Of a DNA stretch of 7,544 nt, positions 5,093 to 7,544 are shown piece after piece. The stretch's first letter is position 1. Every line of letters begins with the position of its first letter. The notes beneath the pieces are model-generated. The model was not told the origin of the DNA. It saw only the letters and a list, made by a program, of their open reading frames with translations, and made no database searches. Source of the stretch: Pseudomonadota bacterium (GTDB taxonomy: Bacteria; Myxococcota; Myxococcia; Myxococcales; Vulgatibacteraceae). The DNA is taken from NCBI GenBank assembly GCA_023436385.1, contig JAEZJH010000271.1, forward strand, positions 1-7,544, given 5' to 3'. The translations under genes were made by a program, and so were the position numbers.

Positions 5093-5604
5093 TCGAGGAA
5101 GGCAAGCACCGCGCGAAGGCGGTGGAGTGGGGAGTCGGCGAGGCCCAGACCGGGACTTTCCAGGTCGGAGTTGCTTTCGAGCTGCTCGACTTCGAGCCGG
5201 GGACGGGCATCACCTGGTACGGAGCTCTCACGGACGCCGCGCTGCCCTGGACGATGAAGGCGCTGCGAACGCTCGGGTGGCAGGGCGACGACATCGCCGA
5301 GCTGGGCGAGGGCCGCGGTGGCCTGGACCAGCGCGAGGTGATGCTGACCATCGAGCACGAGGCGGACCGCCAGGGCGTGCTTCGGTCGCGGGTCAAGTGG
5401 ATCAACTCGATGGGCGGCCTGGCGATGTCGAACCGCGTCGAGGGCGACAAGCTGAAGGCCTTCTCTGCCGGCCTGCGCGGGAAGATCCTTGGCCTCGAGC
5501 CCGGGCGCCGGCCGGCCCCGGCTTCGCCGGCGAGGCCCGCTCCGCCTTCCTACCGGGGACCGCCGGAGCCGCCGCCGCACACCGACGCGGACATTCCGTT
5601 CTAG
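5089..5604 (+). CDS. Phage SSB-like protein with SSB C-terminal tip (DUF669-like)
   Basis: A 171-aa protein with the look of the DUF669/phage SSB-like group: an N-terminal beta-rich half (GKHRAKAVEWGVGEAQTG, FQVGVAFELLDF), the ITWYGALT segment with a following helix of the type WTMKALRTLGW, EVMLTIEHE, and SRVKWINSMGG at about 99-110. A Pro-rich linker (about 130-164) leads to the C-terminal DADIPF, very close to the E. coli SSB tip, which ends DDDIPF and docks repair proteins. GTG at 5089 overlaps the ATPase stop as GTGA and has GGAGGT six bases upstream. The role is coating single-stranded DNA made by the nuclease and assisting annealing by the Sak4-like ATPase. The family match is from memory; the tip is plain in the sequence. 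Confidence 0.82.
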   Translation: MIEEGKHRAKAVEWGVGEAQTGTFQVGVAFELLDFEPGTGITWYGALTDAALPWTMKALRTLGWQGDDIAELGEGRGGLDQREVMLTIEHEADRQGVLRSRVKWINSMGGLAMSNRVEGDKLKAFSAGLRGKILGLEPGRRPAPASPARPAPPSYRGPPEPPPHTDADIPF

Positions 5605-5606
5605 CC

Positions 5607-6017
5607 ATGGACTGCCGGTGGTCGCTCTGGAAGGCGGCGCATCCACACGAAGAGAGGGTCGCCAGGCGCTTCCGGCATCACATCCGGACGCCGGGCAACC
5701 CGCGGGGCCGCATCCACCGGGAGCCCTGCGGGGTCTGCGGGCTGACTCCGTACGAGCCCGATGTCGAGGGCCGGCCGATGTACGGGTGCCCCAGGGTGCA
5801 GGCCCACCACGTCGACCACTCGAAGCCGTGGCTCGTGGCGTGGCTCTGCGATGAGCACCACCGGGCGGTGGAGGCCGGGCGGATCCGGCTCGGGAAGCGG
5901 CTGCTGTTCGACTACTCGTCGCTGATCGAGCCGATCACGAAGCCAGGCCTGCACCGGCACGGACGCGCTGGGAGGCGGGTGAAGGCGGCTTCTTCGGAAG
6001 AGTGTGTCCCTTTTTGA
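5607..6017 (+). CDS. HNH-like / treble-clef zinc protein with SSB-like C-terminal tip
   Basis: A 136-aa protein with CGVCG (Cys41, Cys44), Cys61, then QAHHVDHSKPW (66-75) and WLCDEHH (79-85). The spacing CxxC...HHxD(H)...C..HH is typical of small phage HNH or treble-clef zinc proteins. The usual third HNH residue region is not obvious, so nuclease activity is uncertain. The N-terminus is basic (RRFRHHIR) and the C-terminus ends EECVPF, similar to the DADIPF end of the neighbouring SSB-like protein. ATG at 5607 lies 2 bases after the SSB stop and has no Shine-Dalgarno, so it probably depends on reinitiation. It may be a small nuclease, a structural zinc protein or a DNA-binding partner of the recombination machinery. 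Confidence 0.7.
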   Translation: MDCRWSLWKAAHPHEERVARRFRHHIRTPGNPRGRIHREPCGVCGLTPYEPDVEGRPMYGCPRVQAHHVDHSKPWLVAWLCDEHHRAVEAGRIRLGKRLLFDYSSLIEPITKPGLHRHGRAGRRVKAASSEECVPF

Positions 6018-6024
6018 TTTTCGA

Positions 6025-6069
6025 CTCCCCGGTCCCGCCGCTCATCCCCCTGGGCGGCGGGCCGGGGAG
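6025..6069 (+). promoter_or_regulatory. 15-bp hairpin that includes the RBS of the next gene
   Basis: CTCCCCGG (6025-6032) pairs with CCGGGGAG (6062-6069), and after a one-base bulge at 6033, CCCGCCG (6034-6040) pairs with CGGCGGG (6055-6061), closing a 14-nt loop. The 3' arm contains GGGGAG, part of the Shine-Dalgarno of the ATG at 6077. No U-run follows, so it is not a classical terminator. It may mask the ribosome site, protect the upstream mRNA end or slow polymerase. The T-rich bases at 6011-6021 lie 5' of the hairpin. Confidence 0.6.
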
Positions 6070-6076
6070 GAGGTGG

Positions 6077-6673
6077 ATGATGGTCAGGCGCTGTGAGGAC
6101 TGCACGGCGGACGCGACGTGCGTGAGGACGTCCGTGGATCCGGAGACCTGCGACGGGTACACGCCGCGAATGGCGCAGGATTTCCGCCAGAGGGTCCAGA
6201 AGGCTGCGCTAGTGCTCGACGGTCTTCACTGGACGCGGGAGAAGATGTCGGCCCGGGAGAGAGGCGAGATTGCCGCCCTTTCCGACCGCCTCCGCACCCG
6301 CCTCGCCGCCACAGAGGCCGAGCGCGACGAGCTGCTTCGCGCGCTCGAGACGCACCCGCTCCGGGCCGCGGCGAAGGCAGCGGGCAAGCGCGCGGTGGAG
6401 GCCGAGGAGCGGGCCAAGGCGACGGAGCGCGAGATGGCTACCGTGCGCGACCAGCTCCGCGATGCGGCCGAGGTGGCGAATCGGGCCGAGGCCGAGGTGG
6501 CGAGGATGCGCCCCGTGGTCGAAGCCGCGCTCCGGGTCGCTGCGAACATCCAGCGGGCGAGCACGGGCCGTGCCGACAGGGACGCGTGCAGCCACCTGCT
6601 CCGCGCGACCTACGCCTACCGAGGCGAGTGCGAGGCGGTCGCCGAGCAGGCGAAGGAGTCCGGCCGTGGCTGA
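6077..6673 (+). CDS. Coiled-coil protein with N-terminal four-Cys motif
   Basis: A 198-aa protein with four cysteines in its first 25 residues (Cys6, Cys9, Cys15, Cys25: RCEDC, TCV, ETCDGYTP), a pattern common in small phage zinc proteins. From about residue 55 to 160 it is almost all charged and Ala-rich heptad-like sequence (REKMSARERGEIAALSDRL, then long E/R/A stretches), predicting a long coiled coil. ATG at 6077 was chosen because GGGGAGG lies 6 bases upstream; ATG at 6080 with AGGAGGT is nearly as good. A GTG at 6002 is unlikely since it would lie inside the previous gene and read through the hairpin. The function is unknown; oligomerisation with a metal-binding head is all that can be inferred. 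Confidence 0.7.
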   Translation: MMVRRCEDCTADATCVRTSVDPETCDGYTPRMAQDFRQRVQKAALVLDGLHWTREKMSARERGEIAALSDRLRTRLAATEAERDELLRALETHPLRAAAKAAGKRAVEAEERAKATEREMATVRDQLRDAAEVANRAEAEVARMRPVVEAALRVAANIQRASTGRADRDACSHLLRATYAYRGECEAVAEQAKESGRG

Positions 6674-7070
6674 CCTCTCCCCGCTCCAGGAGGCGGACCC
6701 CCTGCGCCTCGCCGTGGATTCCGCGGCCGCGAAGCTCCGGGCGATTGCCCGGGCGAAGAACCGGGCCCTCGCCGGCGAGCTCCGAACCATCGCCAGCGAG
6801 CTGGTCGACGTGCTCGAGCGCCGGACGGCCTGGATGCGGGACTACGACGCCAACCTCAGTGCCGCCATCGCCGCCAGGGACCGGGAGGTGGAGCTGCTCC
6901 GCCGGGCCCTGGTCGAGGCGGGGAGATGCCGTCTCTGCCACGGGTCTGGGGTCGTGGACGAGGTCGCGGGCGTAGCGTGCTGCCACTGCGATGCGACAGG
7001 GATCGACGTGGACCTCTCCGACGAAACCCAGGTCGCGGTCGCCACCGCGAAGGAGGTGCTCGGTGGGTGA
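6666..7070 (+). CDS. Small protein with a DnaJ-type zinc motif
   Basis: A 134-aa protein. Residues 1-80 are helical and charged (AAAKLRAIARAKNRALAGEL, ELVDVLERR). Residues 88-112 carry CRLCHGSG and CCHCDATG, a pair of CxxCxGxG-like repeats as in the DnaJ central zinc finger, enough for one zinc site. It has no J domain, so it is not a chaperone. The tail is acidic. GTG at 6666 overlaps the previous stop by 8 bases and has AAGGAG 7 bases upstream. The role is unknown; such single zinc modules occur in small phage proteins that bind proteins or nucleic acids. Confidence 0.75.
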   Translation: MADLSPLQEADPLRLAVDSAAAKLRAIARAKNRALAGELRTIASELVDVLERRTAWMRDYDANLSAAIAARDREVELLRRALVEAGRCRLCHGSGVVDEVAGVACCHCDATGIDVDLSDETQVAVATAKEVLGG

Positions 7071-7290
7071 GGTCGATCCGATCCTCGCCGCCCTTCGGGA
7101 GATCCTGGGCGGGGACCTGCGCCCGACCATGAAGGTTGCGGAGGTGTGCGCCTTCCTGACCCTCGACCGCCGGACCGTCTACGCGATGCTCGAGGCCGGC
7201 GAGCTCGAGGGGAACCAGCGAGGGCACGTCATCCGGGTGTTCACCCCTTCGGTGATCGCCTGGGCGCGCGGGACCAGGTCCGCGGCGTGA
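7063..7290 (+). CDS. xis: Excisionase-like HTH protein
   Basis: A 75-aa protein whose residues 22-68 form a MerR/excisionase-type winged helix (HTH_17): TMKVAEVCAFLTLDRRTVYAM for the two helices, EAGELEG for the turn, and HVIRVFTPSVIAWAR for the wing and last helix. The start is GTG at 7063 with AGGAGG 6 bases upstream, overlapping the previous gene by 8 bases. It stands directly ahead of the integrase, the usual place of a recombination directionality factor that bends att DNA and turns integration into excision. The fold is well supported; the xis role rests on the neighbour and is not shown. A plain transcriptional regulator is the main alternative. Confidence 0.75.
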   Translation: MGEVDPILAALREILGGDLRPTMKVAEVCAFLTLDRRTVYAMLEAGELEGNQRGHVIRVFTPSVIAWARGTRSAA

Positions 7291-7297
7291 TACGGTC

Positions 7298-7322
7298 CGG
7301 GCCGCGGTAGGCACGCGGCTCG
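7298..7322 (+). other. GC-rich hairpin between the excisionase-like and integrase genes
   Basis: GCCGCG (7301-7306) and CGCGGC (7314-7319) form a perfect 6-bp stem with a 7-nt loop, extended by a G-U and two further pairs (7298-7300 with 7320-7322) to 9 bp. It lies in the 50-bp gap before the integrase ATG and is not followed by a U-run. It could lower integrase expression relative to the gene before it. Nothing else was seen in this gap. Confidence 0.35.
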
Positions 7323-7340
7323 CGCCCTGGGGACGAGAAG

Positions 7341-7544
7341 ATGGGCGTGAGACGGAGGAAGGAACCCGCCGGGGCGGACGGCGCGGTTCACGAGACATGG
7401 ATGGTGGACTTCTGGTTCACACACCCGGACAACCGGCGGGAGCGGATCCGACTCCGTTCCCCGGTGCAGACCCGGCGCGGCGCCGAGGAGTACGAGCGCC
7501 GCGTCCGGAGCGAGCTCCTCGCCGGGACGTTCCGGAAGGAGGAG
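7341..7544 (+). CDS. int: Tyrosine-type integrase, N-terminal 68 residues
   Basis: The open frame continues past the right edge. The 68 visible residues start with a basic MGVRRRKEP, then WMVDFWFTHPDNRRERIRLRSP (about 20-41), two beta strands with a basic turn, then a helix of the type RRGAEEYERRVRSELLAGTF. This is the pattern of the arm-type or AP2-like N-terminal domain of phage tyrosine recombinases, which holds the att DNA arms. The catalytic Arg/His/Tyr domain is outside the window, so activity cannot be judged. ATG at 7341 has GGGGA 7 bases upstream. It follows the excisionase-like gene in the same direction at the end of the rightward operon. The attachment site would be expected beyond the right edge. 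Confidence 0.72.
   Translation, partial: MGVRRRKEPAGADGAVHETWMVDFWFTHPDNRRERIRLRSPVQTRRGAEEYERRVRSELLAGTFRKEE

Noticed and set aside
6011..6021. T-rich stretch as a Rho-independent terminator
   Set aside because: The T-run is 5' of the hairpin on the plus strand. Read on the minus strand the tract becomes A-rich, so neither direction gives stem followed by U-run.
6002..6076. Upstream GTG start for the coiled-coil gene
   Set aside because: It lies in the previous gene and would encode the hairpin. ATG 6077/6080 directly follows a strong Shine-Dalgarno and begins the Cys motif.
7286..7306. ATACGG near the end of the excisionase gene as another operator copy
   Set aside because: Only a 6-base half-site is similar and no matching second arm follows, so it is probably chance.

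Overview
The window looks like the control, recombination and integration segment of a temperate phage or phage-like integrative element in a high-GC bacterium. Coding frames strongly favour G or C at third positions, GTG starts are common, and genes are packed with 4-base stop/start overlaps. The host cannot be fixed from sequence alone; Myxococcota, Actinomycetota and other high-GC soil lineages all fit. No structural, lysis, rRNA, tRNA or CRISPR sequence is present.

Layout. A leftward (minus) cluster runs from about 1507 to beyond base 1: a small XRE regulator, a second XRE regulator with a cysteine-rich tail, and an SF2 DEAH helicase cut by the window edge. The three overlap by 4 bases each. 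Facing it on the plus strand is a 143-aa XRE regulator (1607-2038), the likely immunity repressor, then a 67-aa small protein (2103-2306). Next comes a strong rightward promoter (about 2346-2374) with a folded leader. A rightward operon starts at 2558: three small proteins, a PD-(D/E)XK nuclease with a likely Fe-S cluster, a Sak4/RecA-like ATPase, an SSB-like protein with an SSB-type C-terminal tip, an HNH/treble-clef zinc protein, two small coiled-coil/zinc proteins, an excisionase-like HTH protein, and the N-terminus of a tyrosine-type integrase running off the right end.

How the parts work together. A 20-bp palindrome, GAATACGA-N4-TCGTATTC or a close variant, occurs at 1516-1535 and 2354-2373. 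Each copy fills the spacer and overlaps the -10 box of an outward-facing promoter: one drives the leftward XRE/helicase cluster, the other the rightward recombination operon. This is a lambda-like two-promoter switch with the repressor gene between its two targets. A weaker copy lies upstream of each promoter. The leftward transcript is predicted to start at or next to its ATG, so it may be leaderless. The repressor has no S24 peptidase domain, so induction probably does not use LexA-style self-cleavage.

The most distinctive observations are the paired operator/promoter architecture, the nuclease-Sak4-SSB cassette in which the SSB and its neighbour both end in an acidic-x-(I/V)-P-F tip, and three RNA structures that could hide ribosome binding sites or shape leaders (2049-2098, 2381-2488, 6025-6069). 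The individual gene families are known. What may be undescribed is this switch and the SSB-tip pairing, not a new enzymatic system.
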